From: JACVRW01 sp963835705
GTDB taxonomy: Bacteria; Actinomycetota; Thermoleophilia; Solirubrobacterales; Thermoleophilaceae
NCBI GenBank assembly: GCA_963835705.1
Contig: CAWIGR010000011.1
Coordinates: forward strand, 1 to 64,000
DNA length: 64,000 nt
Direction: 5' to 3'
Position numbers and translations under genes: made by a program. Positions within the stretch are counted from its first letter, which is position 1. Every line of letters begins with the position of its first letter. The notes beneath the pieces were generated by a model. That model was not told the origin of the DNA and did not search any database. It was given only the letters and a program-made list of their open reading frames with translations. Shown here piece after piece: positions 32,475-40,077 of the stretch.

Positions 32475-34754
32475 GTGAATGCTGTGCGACCAGGGCGTCG
32501 CCTCATCCTTTCGCTCGCCGCCGCAGCGATGCTCATGGCGCTGGCCGGGCCATCCGGTGCGGAGGCCGCCACGTATCCGCTGGGCTTCGCGGAGACGACT
32601 GTCTTCTCGGGCCTGACAAACCCGAGCGCGGTTCGCTTCGCCTCGGACGGCCGCGTCTTCGTTGCCGAGAAGAGCGGCCTCATCAAGGTCTTCGACTCGC
32701 TCGCCGATCCGCAGCCGGATGTGTTCGCGGATCTGAGGACGCAGGTTCACAACTTCTGGGACCGCGGTCTGCTGGGGCTCGCCCTCGATCCGGACTTCCC
32801 GGCACAGCCGTACGTCTACGTGCTCTACACCCACGACGCGGCGATCGGCGGGACCGCGCCCCGCTGGGGGACGCCTGGTGGGACCTCGGACGGCTGCCCC
32901 ACGCCGCCCGGTGCGACGGCGGACGGTTGTGTCGTCAGCGGCCGACTGTCGCGCCTGACGGCAGCCGGAAACGCGATGACCGGCAGCGAGAACGTCCTGA
33001 TCGAGGACTGGTGCCAGCAGTACCCCAGCCATTCGACCGGCTCGCTCGACTTCGGGCCCGGCGGTGCGCTCTACGTGACAGGCGGTGACGGCGCGAGCTT
33101 CAACTTCACCGATTACGGACAGGACGGCGCCCCGCTGAACCCGTGCGGTGATCCGCCTGGAGGGGTCGGCGCGGTACTCACGCCCCCGACCGCCGAGGGC
33201 GGCGCGCTGCGGAGCCAGGATCTGCGCACGACGACCGACCCCACCAGCCTCGACGGTGCGCTGCTGCGCGTCGATCCAGACACCGGCGCAGCGCTTCCGG
33301 ACAACCCGAACTTCGGCTCGAACGATTTGAACGCGCGCCGCATTGTGGCCTACGGGCTGCGCAACCCGTTCCGGTTTGGCGTGCGGCCGGGAACCGGCGA
33401 GATCTGGATTGGCGACGTGGGCTGGAACGTTTGGGAGGAGATCAACCGCATCCAGAATCCCACGGCGGCGGTGACGAATCTCGGCTGGCCCTGCTACGAG
33501 GGCACCGGGCGCCAGAGCGGCTACGACTCGGCGAACCTGTCGATCTGCGAGAACCTGTACCTAGCCGGCGCGGGGGCGGTGCAGGCCCCGCTGTTCGCGT
33601 GGAACCATGGCGCGCTCGTCGTGCCGGGCGAGACCTGCCCGACCGGGAGCTCCTCGGCGGCCGGGATCGCGTTCGGTTCGGCGACGGGGAGCTACCCGAG
33701 CGAGTACCGAGGCGCGCTGTTCTTCGCCGACTACTCGCGCGACTGCATCTGGGCGATGCTTCCCGGCGCGGATGGAGTGCCGGATCCGGCGCGCATCCGC
33801 ACTTTCGCCGCGGGGGCGGCCAATCCGGTCCAGCTGCAGATCGGTCCGGGCGGCGATCTCTTCTATGCGGACTTCGACGGGGGGACGATCCGGCGTGTGA
33901 GCTTTACGCCGGCGAACAACCCGCCCACCGCGGCCGCAACGGCAAATCCGACCACCGGCTCGGCGCCGCTCACGGTTCACTTCGACGGCTCCGGATCGAG
34001 CGACCCCGATCAGGGCGACACGCTCAGCTACGCCTGGGACCTCGACGGCGACGGCCAGTACGACGACTCGAACGTGGCCGCGCCGAGCTACACCTACACG
34101 ACCCAGGGCGTCTACACCGCAAGCCTGCGCGTGACCGACCGCCAGGCCGCGTCGAGCACCGCGGCGGTCACCATCAACGTGGGGAACACGCCCCCGACCG
34201 CCACGATCACCGCCCCGGCGGCGGGCACGACCTGGAAGGTCGGAGACCGGATCAACTTCCTCGGCGGCGCGACCGACGCGCAAGACGGACCGCTGCCGGG
34301 ATCCGCGCTGTCGTGGGCGCTGATCATGCACCACTGCCCGTCGAACTGCCACCAGCACCCGCTGCAGACCTTCAGCGGGCCAGGCGGCGGGCCAAACGAC
34401 TTCTTCGTCACTCCGGACCACGAGTACCCGTCCTATCTGGAGCTACGGCTGACGGCGACGGACTCGGGCGGCCTCACCGACGTGGAGTCGGTCCGCCTTG
34501 ATCCGCGGACCGTCCCGCTGACGCTCAATTCGAGTCCGAGCGGCTTCTCGCTCGTGTTCAACAGCTCCCAGGCCGTGGCGCCGTTTACCCGCACCGTGAT
34601 CCAGGGCTCGCGCAACTCGATCTCGGCCCTCTCCCCGCAGACGAAGGCGAAGAAGTCGTGGCTGTTCAAATCGTGGTCAGACCTAGGTGCGCAGAGCCAT
34701 GACGTGATCGCGAACAGCTCGGCGACGTACACCGCGACGTTCAAGCAGCGTTAG
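32475..34754 (+). CDS. Secreted PQQ-type sugar (glucose/sorbosone) dehydrogenase with PKD domain
   Basis: The 759-aa protein has a signal peptide (RRLILSLAAAAMLMALAG, cleavage near AEAA) and a GSDH beta-propeller (about 38-475; FSGLTNPSAVRFASDGRVFV, RGLLGLALDPDF, RIVAYGLRNPFRFGVRPGTG, EIWIGDVGWNVWEEINR). A PKD domain follows (about 480-570; LTVHFDGSGSSDPDQGDTLSYAWDLDGDG), then a C-terminal region with clustered His/Cys (MHHCPSNCHQH). GSDH enzymes oxidise sugars extracellularly, often with PQQ. The GTG start at 32475 fits the signal peptide. It is apparent cargo of the tRNA-Val island. Confidence 0.9.
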   Translation: MNAVRPGRRLILSLAAAAMLMALAGPSGAEAATYPLGFAETTVFSGLTNPSAVRFASDGRVFVAEKSGLIKVFDSLADPQPDVFADLRTQVHNFWDRGLLGLALDPDFPAQPYVYVLYTHDAAIGGTAPRWGTPGGTSDGCPTPPGATADGCVVSGRLSRLTAAGNAMTGSENVLIEDWCQQYPSHSTGSLDFGPGGALYVTGGDGASFNFTDYGQDGAPLNPCGDPPGGVGAVLTPPTAEGGALRSQDLRTTTDPTSLDGALLRVDPDTGAALPDNPNFGSNDLNARRIVAYGLRNPFRFGVRPGTGEIWIGDVGWNVWEEINRIQNPTAAVTNLGWPCYEGTGRQSGYDSANLSICENLYLAGAGAVQAPLFAWNHGALVVPGETCPTGSSSAAGIAFGSATGSYPSEYRGALFFADYSRDCIWAMLPGADGVPDPARIRTFAAGAANPVQLQIGPGGDLFYADFDGGTIRRVSFTPANNPPTAAATANPTTGSAPLTVHFDGSGSSDPDQGDTLSYAWDLDGDGQYDDSNVAAPSYTYTTQGVYTASLRVTDRQAASSTAAVTINVGNTPPTATITAPAAGTTWKVGDRINFLGGATDAQDGPLPGSALSWALIMHHCPSNCHQHPLQTFSGPGGGPNDFFVTPDHEYPSYLELRLTATDSGGLTDVESVRLDPRTVPLTLNSSPSGFSLVFNSSQAVAPFTRTVIQGSRNSISALSPQTKAKKSWLFKSWSDLGAQSHDVIANSSATYTATFKQR

Positions 34755-34916
34755 AAGCCGAGCAGCGCACAAGGCGTACGGTGCCACGGCGGAAGAAGCT
34801 GTTCGCGATCGGCGCGCTGGAGGCGTCGCCGCTGGAGGTCTTGCTGAAGTGTGAGCCGGAGCTCCCCACAATACGAGGTTGAACGGTGGGTAGCGCGGCC
34901 CGCCCGGGGGCCGTCA

Positions 34917-35180
34917 AGCCCACCGCTTCGCGGGCTCAGGTACTGCAAAGAGCTCAACGTCGCCGCGCAGCTCGACGAGGTGGGTGGCGTCGTCCATCTC
35001 GTCGTCGATTATCTGGAACGCGCGGTGCTCTGAGCGCTGGTCGGGTGCCAGGTCCCTGGCTTCGTGCGGCGGGCGCTGGTGAGAGGAGGCGACTGCGGCT
35101 AGCGCCTCCTCGCGCGAGTGGTAAATCGAGAGCCTCTGGTCAAGGCCAGTGAGCTCAAAGACCTTCGCGACGCCTTCGCC
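34917..35180 (-). pseudogene. Two head-to-tail STAS-domain fragments
   Basis: Within one minus-strand frame, VAKVFELTGLDQRLSIYHSR-EEALAAV (the C-terminus of an anti-sigma-factor antagonist STAS domain) is followed by FQIIDDEMDDATHLVELRGD (the N-terminus of a STAS domain). No complete STAS domain exists between or around them. They look like the ruins of two tandem antagonist genes, cut by island turnover. Confidence 0.5.
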
Positions 35181-35280
35181 CGGGGCACGAGACTGATCGA
35201 ACCGTCCGCCGGACCCGACTTCCCCATGCAAGGCGCAGGAGCGGGCGCGCAGGTCACACGGTACGCCCACGTTCCCGGAG

Positions 35281-35616
35281 TTGTTCGTGCACGACGAGCG
35301 CGGCCATCTCGTCATTGACGGGCGCGGCGAGTACGTGCCGAACGGCATCCCGCGCCGAGAGCTGCCGCCGCTGCCCGACTTCCACGCGCTGCGCCACAGC
35401 GCGGCCATGGACTGCGACGACGCGGAGGAGACGCGCGACCTGCTCCGTCACAAGAACTCAAACGTGACCAGGGCGGTGTACCGGGCGCACTTCGGCGACC
35501 GGCGGCGCGAGCTGCTGCGCGCGAGGATGGAGGCGCGCCACGGGAGCACCGTCGCCGCCGACCCGCAGGCAGACCGCTCGGGCGGCGAGGTCGTGCCGCT
35601 CGACCGGGCGAACTGA
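35281..35616 (+). pseudogene. C-terminal remnant of a second tyrosine recombinase
   Basis: The frame contains PDFHALRHSAAMDCDDAEETRD, LLRHKNSNVTRAVYRAHF and a basic tail. This is box II (HxLRH), a LLRH element and the catalytic Tyr of a phage-type integrase. The N-terminal and core-binding domains and box I are missing. It is adjacent to the right att copy and differs from the intact integrase at 29.9 kb, so it belonged to another element that used the same tRNA. Confidence 0.8.
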
Positions 35617-35626
35617 GGGCGCGATC

Positions 35627-35648
35627 TATGGAAGCGCTATGGAAGCGA
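35627..35648. repeat. 11-bp tandem repeat beside the right tRNA-Val att copy
   Basis: TATGGAAGCGC and TATGGAAGCGA are directly tandem, 103 nt before the att copy at 35752. A hairpin-forming block CGATCCCGCTCG..GAGCGGG (35692-35713), closely similar to 31693-31714, lies between. Candidate arm sites of the remnant integrase. Confidence 0.6.
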
Positions 35649-35751
35649 CAGACCGCAGCAGGCGGCAGCAGGGCGCAGTAGCGGCGCTCCCCGATCCCGC
35701 TCGTGGAGCGGGATAGCGGCCGAGCGCAGCCGACGGCAGCAGCCGGCCCAC

Positions 35752-35795
35752 GCTCGACAAGCCGGAGGTCACTGGTTCGAGCCCAGTACGGCCCA
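35752..35795 (+). repeat. tRNA-Val 3' fragment (right attachment site)
   Basis: An exact 44-bp copy of tRNA-Val positions 29673-29716, without the 5' half. It closes an island of about 6.1 kb starting at the intact tRNA. Confidence 0.93.
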
Positions 35796-35860
35796 TCAGG
35801 ATTCGCGCCTCGTACCGCTCCCGGTTCAGACCCTAGATCCCGCGTCATACCCGCCGGCAG

Positions 35861-35890
35861 GTCAGCGAGATGTCAGCGAAACGTCAGCGG
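35861..35890. repeat. Triplet of 11-bp-phased repeats beyond the right att copy
   Basis: GTCAGCGA at 35861 and 35872 and GTCAGCGG at 35883 have an 11-bp period. They start 65 nt beyond the att copy, almost the same offset as the repeats beside the intact tRNA-Gly (66 nt). This suggests the att copy also served as the left end of a further element to the right. Confidence 0.5.
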
Positions 35891-35949
35891 GTCGTGCTCT
35901 GATTCAGGAACTCCAGATCCCGTTGCCACCGGCAAGGAGAGACAGCAGC

Positions 35950-36072
35950 ATGTACCTCGACACCAAACAGCGTTCGGCGAGTATCGAGACTTGGTGGTGG
36001 GTCGCCGCCGGGGTGTGGGTCGCGGGGCTGGTCGTCGTGGTGGCGGCGTGCCTGGCGGCGGCGGCCGGATGA
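35950..36072 (+). CDS. 40-aa single-pass membrane peptide
   Basis: The small frame encodes MYLDTKQRSASIETWWWVAA followed by a strongly hydrophobic Val/Ala/Leu helix and a stop at 36070-36072. AAGGAG at 35934-35939 is a good ribosome-binding site. No family is recognised. A Trp-rich 18-codon frame (ATG 36089, MRWFWWDPH) follows with a GAGGGG before it. Both are plausible small proteins or leader peptides. Confidence 0.5.
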   Translation: MYLDTKQRSASIETWWWVAAGVWVAGLVVVVAACLAAAAG

Positions 36073-36201
36073 TCCTTGAGGGGTGAAGATGCGCTGGTTC
36101 TGGTGGGACCCGCACCCCTCGCAGCGGCCAACTTCTTCACGTTAGGGAAACCGCAGGAGACCCTGGACGCGACCCCTGCGAGCGGCAGATACTAGGCACC
36201 C

Positions 36202-36599
36202 ATGTCGCAGGAACAACGTGGACCTTGTGCGCACGGTCTTCAGCCACTACAACGAGACCGGCGACCTCCCCTGGGAGCTGATTGACTCCAACATCCTCTA
36301 CGTTCATAGACCCGCCTGCCTGGCTGGCGGGGACCTATCGTGGGCACGCGGGACTCAAGGATGCAATTACACGTACGGCGGAGGTGTTCGACGAGTTCCG
36401 GTTCGAGTTTGACGAATTTCTGCCTGCAGGCGATTCGGTAGTCGGCCTCGGCGCTATTCGCGTGCGCGGGTCGCTGAGCGGTGCGAGCGGGTTGCAGAAA
36501 AGCGCCTCAGTTTCCCAAGTGCGTGACGGACGCATCGTGGCGGTGAGGATCTACCTCGACCGAGACGAAGCCCTCCGAGCCGTGGGGCTCGGGGAGTAG
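36202..36599 (+). pseudogene. SnoaL-like/NTF2-fold protein, two frameshifts
   Basis: A paralogue of the next genes. It starts ATG-TCG-CAG like them, but one extra base near 36,210 and another shift near 36,303 separate DLVRTVFSHYNETGDLPWEL from IDPPAWLAGTYRGHAGLKDA and the intact C-terminus ending EALRAVGLGE. NTF2-fold (SnoaL-like) proteins are small enzymes or binding proteins. It may be decayed or mis-sequenced. Confidence 0.8.
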
Positions 36600-36602
36600 A
36601 CG

Positions 36603-36998
36603 ATGTCGCAGCAGGACGTACTGCTCGCACAGAACGCGGTCGCGGCCTTCAACCGCAGGGACGTAGCGAGCCTGGTTGAGATGATCACGGACGACTTCGA
36701 GTGGGTGACGTGGACCGGGACGGTGGAGCCCACGGCCTACCACGGGGCCGAGGGGCTCACGAGCTACTTCCGGGACGCCGACGTCTGGGAGCTCCTCAAC
36801 CTGGAGGTCCGCGAGTTCCGCGACCTGGGTGACGGCGTGCTTGTGGTTGGAACGTTCCACGCGCGAGGAGGCGGCAGCGGCGTGGAGATCCATGCGCCGT
36901 ACTACTCCGCGTTCTTCACGAGTGGCGGAAAGCTGGCGCGGGTTCTCAGCTTCCAAACCGAGGACGAGGCCCTCGCAGCCGTGGGGCTGCGGAAGTAG
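36603..36998 (+). CDS. SnoaL-like (NTF2-fold) domain protein
   Basis: The 131-aa NTF2-like protein opens SQQDVLLAQNAVAAFNRRDV and contains MITDDFEWVTWTGTVEPTAY and the terminal FQTEDEALAAVGLRK, a very common actinobacterial 'nuclear transport factor 2 family' layout. It starts 3 bp after the preceding paralogue. Function unknown; polyketide cyclase-like or steroid isomerase-like activities exist in the fold. Confidence 0.88.
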   Translation: MSQQDVLLAQNAVAAFNRRDVASLVEMITDDFEWVTWTGTVEPTAYHGAEGLTSYFRDADVWELLNLEVREFRDLGDGVLVVGTFHARGGGSGVEIHAPYYSAFFTSGGKLARVLSFQTEDEALAAVGLRK

Positions 36999-37024
36999 GG
37001 CGCGCGCGGTCCCGCGACATCCCC

Positions 37025-37429
37025 CTACTCCCGCAGTCCAACAGCCTCGAGCGCCGCGGCACGGTCCAGGTAGTAGTCGGCTTCGACCACGAGCCCGTCT
37101 CGCAGCCGGTGCACCACCGCGAACGACTGGGTGTAGGGCGCCGCGGTCGTCGGGTCCTGGCCGATGTTGCTGACGCAGGCCACGAGGCGGCCGTCGCCCA
37201 GGTCGAGCAGGTCGTCGATGCGCACCTCGATCGGTCCTACCAGCGCGACCAGGCTCTGCATCCGCTCGAGCGCGGCGGCGCGACCCCTGTAGACCCCGGC
37301 GTCTGGCCAGCCGGGCCCCTCCCGGTAGACGGCGTCCTCGGCCCAGAACTGTTCGATCACAGCCGCCGGGCCGGACGTGTTCCATACCTCGTAAGCGCGC
37401 CGAACCTTGGCGACGTCCTCCTGCGACAT
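37025..37429 (-). CDS. SnoaL-like (NTF2-fold) domain protein
   Basis: This 134-aa NTF2-like paralogue on the opposite strand begins MSQEDVAKVRRAYEVWN and ends DRAAALEAVGLRE. Start at 37429. It is convergent with the gene at 36603 and divergent from the next paralogue. Substrate unknown. Confidence 0.87.
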   Translation of the reverse strand: MSQEDVAKVRRAYEVWNTSGPAAVIEQFWAEDAVYREGPGWPDAGVYRGRAAALERMQSLVALVGPIEVRIDDLLDLGDGRLVACVSNIGQDPTTAAPYTQSFAVVHRLRDGLVVEADYYLDRAAALEAVGLRE

Positions 37430-37510
37430 GACCACCAAGTATCCCGCCGCGGAGGCCGCCGCGCCATTCGTCTGGACGCGAACACCGCGGGCGGCGGATA
37501 CTTGCGGGCG

Positions 37511-37915
37511 ATGTCGCAGGACAACGTGGAGATCGTTCGAGCGTCGTGGGAGGCGTGGGGTCGAGGGGACATGGACGCGCTTTTCGAGTTCTACGACCCC
37601 GAGGTCGAGTGGGACACGACCCACTCCAACATCCCGGACATGGGTGTGTTCCACGGCCATGACGGTGTGCGGGACTTCTTTCGCCAGTGGCGGGCGTTCT
37701 TCGCCGAGTACTACGCCGAGCCGGAGCAGTTCATCGGAGCCGACGAGAGCGTGATCGTCCGGGTCAGGCAGGGAGGCCGTGGGAGGGCCAGCACGGTCGG
37801 CGTCGAGATGCCGTCCTATTGGCAGGTCTACTGGCTTCGCGACGGCCGGGCGGTTCGTGTCGAGATCCACCGGGACGAGGCCCAGGCCTTCGAAGCTGCC
37901 GGCCTACGTACATAG
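37511..37915 (+). CDS. SnoaL-like (NTF2-fold) domain protein
   Basis: The fourth family member (134 aa) has MSQDNVEIVRASWEAWGRGD, DPEVEWDTTHSNIPDMGVFH and the terminal RDEAQAFEAAGLRT. The shared start (MSQ-[ED]-[DN]-V) and end (A-GLR) across all four copies indicate local duplication. Confidence 0.88.
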   Translation: MSQDNVEIVRASWEAWGRGDMDALFEFYDPEVEWDTTHSNIPDMGVFHGHDGVRDFFRQWRAFFAEYYAEPEQFIGADESVIVRVRQGGRGRASTVGVEMPSYWQVYWLRDGRAVRVEIHRDEAQAFEAAGLRT

Positions 37916-37951
37916 GGGGCGGGCGAAGGCACCGCACGATGCGCCGAGCCA

Positions 37952-38131
37952 CTACCGCCCGGTCCGCTTCTTCGCGCCGCCCTTCGCGCTCCGTCCGCGA
38001 CCGCGGGCGCGAGCCGCCTTGCCCTTGGCGCCGCTCTTCTTGTTGCCAGTCAGCTTCGACCACATCTCCAGGATGCGCCCGGCCACCCTGTCGACGAACC
38101 CCTCGGCCTTGTCGCGTGATCCCGATTTCAT
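37952..38131 (-). CDS. 59-aa basic protein, CsbD-like N-terminus
   Basis: The short gene encodes MKSGSRDKAEGFVDRVAGRI ... WSKLTGNKKS followed by an Arg/Lys/Gly-rich tail. The first half resembles CsbD-type stress proteins and the tail resembles nucleic-acid-binding extensions. AAGGAG lies just upstream of ATG 38131. Family assignment is tentative. Confidence 0.6.
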   Translation of the reverse strand: MKSGSRDKAEGFVDRVAGRILEMWSKLTGNKKSGAKGKAARARGRGRSAKGGAKKRTGR

Positions 38132-38259
38132 CGCCGGCTCCTTCCGCCTCGTGCTTGGGAACTCAGCCAGCCTGATGCCCGGGGGACGGCCGTCGCACTC
38201 GACTTCGCCGACAGCGCGCCCGTCATGGTTTCGCGGAGCCGCTCCGGGCAGGCGCAGGT

Positions 38260-38451
38260 ATGGCCACGAGCCAGACCGACAACAACCACCGTGAACGGGA
38301 TCGCGAGAGCGAGCGCTATCGCCGGGCCGCGATTGATGCCCTGGGCCAGTTGGAGTGGTGCATCGACTATCTCCACAAGGTGCGGAAGCCGCAGATCGCG
38401 CGAGCGATTTCGCGGAACCGCAACCGGATCATCGAGCGCGCCGGGCTCTAG
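38260..38451 (+). CDS. Small conserved-looking protein
   Basis: The 63-aa hydrophilic protein is probably two helices (RERDRESERYRRAAIDALGQ; LEWCIDYLHKVRKPQIARAI). I recognise no domain. Codon usage fits the surrounding genome and the frame is uninterrupted. Confidence 0.55.
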   Translation: MATSQTDNNHRERDRESERYRRAAIDALGQLEWCIDYLHKVRKPQIARAISRNRNRIIERAGL

Positions 38452-38480
38452 GCCGCGACAGCCCTCACTCGCCGAGCGCC

Positions 38481-38663
38481 TCAGCGCCCGAGCAGCGCCT
38501 CGAACCGCTCGCGGCTTCGCTCCAGGTCCTGCCTGTCGGGCTCCGGGTTGCCGCGCGGGCGCGTGTTGCGCCATATGGGGAGCGGCTCGGTCGCCGGCTG
38601 CGGCCGGCCTGTGCGGGGCGCCGTCTCCTGGCGGGCTGGACGGCGGGCGGGCTTGGACGGCAT
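38481..38663 (-). CDS. Small Pro/Arg-rich protein
   Basis: A 60-aa frame beginning MPSKPARRPARQETAPRTGR and ending DLERSRERFEALLGR. AAGGA precedes the ATG on the minus strand. No family known. Low-complexity composition makes coding status moderately uncertain. Confidence 0.45.
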   Translation of the reverse strand: MPSKPARRPARQETAPRTGRPQPATEPLPIWRNTRPRGNPEPDRQDLERSRERFEALLGR

Positions 38664-38745
38664 CTGCGCGAATCCTTCTTCCGGGGTTCGAGTCCTCTCT
38701 CACTGCGAGCGTTCCGGGACGGGCCTGGGCGAAACGTCCGATAGC

Positions 38746-39417
38746 GTGCAACGGGTGCTGGGCCTGCTGTACGACGTCCACGGCAACCTGCCCGCGCTGG
38801 AAGCCGTGCTCGCGGACTGCCCGGCCGAGCGCTTCCTCCTCGGCGGCGACTACGCCACCTTCGGCGCCTGGCCCGTGGAGACTGTCGGCCGCCTGCGCGA
38901 GCTCGACGCGGAGTGGATCCGAGGCAACGTCGACCGCTGGCTGACCGAAGCGCCCGACGCCCCCGAGCCGGTGGTGCCGCTGATCGAGCGCTCCCGCGAA
39001 ATGGCCGGCCCGGAGCTGTGCCGGGAGCTTGCGGCGCTGCCCGAGACGACCGCTCGCGGGGGCACGCTCTTCTGCCACGCGTCGCCGATGTCCGACATGG
39101 ACAGCTTCCTCCCCGACCCGCAGGAATCGGACGCCGAGCTTCTGATGGGGGTCGAGGCCGAGCGCGTGGTCTTCGGGCATACCCACCTCCAGTTCGAGCG
39201 CCCCGGCCCCGGCGGCATCGAGCTCGTGAACCCGGGGAGCGTGGGCATGCCGCTCGACGGCGACCACCGGGCCGCGTACGCGCTCCTCCACGACGACGGC
39301 GCGATCGAGCTGCGGCGGGTCGAGTACGACTGGCGCGCCTCGGTGAGCGCCGTGCGCGAGAAGGTCGGGGACCTTCCCGCAGACCGCATCGAACAGGCAC
39401 GTTTCGACGTCCGGTGA
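38746..39417 (+). CDS. Metallophosphoesterase (YfcE/MJ0936-like)
   Basis: The protein of about 223 aa has calcineurin-type motifs in order: YDVHGNLPAL (DxHG), LGGDYATFG (GD), IRGNVDRW (GN), a central CHASPM, and FGHTHLQ with NPGSVGMP. It is probably a phosphodiesterase using two metal ions. The start is GTG 38746 or GTG 38755. The stop overlaps the DUF47 start by one base (TGATG), so it may be in an operon with the phosphate-transport genes. Confidence 0.88.
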   Translation: MQRVLGLLYDVHGNLPALEAVLADCPAERFLLGGDYATFGAWPVETVGRLRELDAEWIRGNVDRWLTEAPDAPEPVVPLIERSREMAGPELCRELAALPETTARGGTLFCHASPMSDMDSFLPDPQESDAELLMGVEAERVVFGHTHLQFERPGPGGIELVNPGSVGMPLDGDHRAAYALLHDDGAIELRRVEYDWRASVSAVREKVGDLPADRIEQARFDVR

Positions 39418-40058
39418 TGCTACGGTCAGGCGCGGTGCGCCTGTCCAGCGTCATCGCGCCGCGCGACCGCGAGTTCTTCGATCTGTTCGAGGAGGCGGGC
39501 GGCAACATCCTGCGCGCCACCGGTCTGCTCGATGAGATGCTTCGCGATTTCCCCGAGAAGAGCGAGCTCGCACGCGACATCCTCATCTGCGAGCAGGACG
39601 GCGACCGGATCACGCACGACATCATCCAGCGCCTCAACCAGACCTTCGTCACCCCGATCGACCGCGAGGACATCTACGAGATGGCCTCCGCGCTCGACGA
39701 CGTGGTCGACTACACCGAAGAGGTGGCGGACTACCTCGGGCTCTACAAGATCGAGGCGCCGATGGCGCAGGCCCAGGAGCTGGCGAAGATCCTCCACGCG
39801 TGCGGGCGCCAGATCTCCGAGGCGATGCCGAGGCTGCGGGGCTTCAAGGACATCTCGCACTACACCGTCGAGATCAACCGGCTCGAGAACGACGGCGACC
39901 GCGTCACGCGCGAGGCGATCGCCTCTCTGTTCGACAACGGCATCGACCCAATGGTCGTGATCCGCTGGAAGGACATCTTCGAGCGCCTCGAAGAGGCGAT
40001 CGACGCCACCGAGCACGTGGCGAACATCCTCGAGGGCATCGCCATCAAGAACTCCTGA
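39417..40058 (+). CDS. DUF47 (PhoU-like) phosphate-transport accessory protein
   Basis: The 213-aa all-helical PhoU-like protein carries FFDLFEEAGGNILRATGLL, EQDGDRITHDIIQRLNQTFV and TPIDREDIYEMASALDDVVD, hallmarks of DUF47. Such genes usually precede PiT transporters and are thought to regulate them. It starts in a TGATG overlap with the phosphoesterase gene and is 19 bp before pit. Confidence 0.94.
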   Translation: MLRSGAVRLSSVIAPRDREFFDLFEEAGGNILRATGLLDEMLRDFPEKSELARDILICEQDGDRITHDIIQRLNQTFVTPIDREDIYEMASALDDVVDYTEEVADYLGLYKIEAPMAQAQELAKILHACGRQISEAMPRLRGFKDISHYTVEINRLENDGDRVTREAIASLFDNGIDPMVVIRWKDIFERLEEAIDATEHVANILEGIAIKNS

Positions 40059-40077
40059 GCCTGGGTAACCGTCCCTG

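Noticed and set aside
34755..34916. Short overlapping frames between the sugar dehydrogenase and the STAS fragments
   Set aside because: No ribosome-binding site, family signature or consistent codon use.
38676..38710. T-arm-like sequence GGGGTTCGAGTCC suggesting another tRNA fragment
   Set aside because: The stem pairs poorly and it does not match the tRNA-Val, tRNA-Gly or tRNA-Cys 3' ends in the window.
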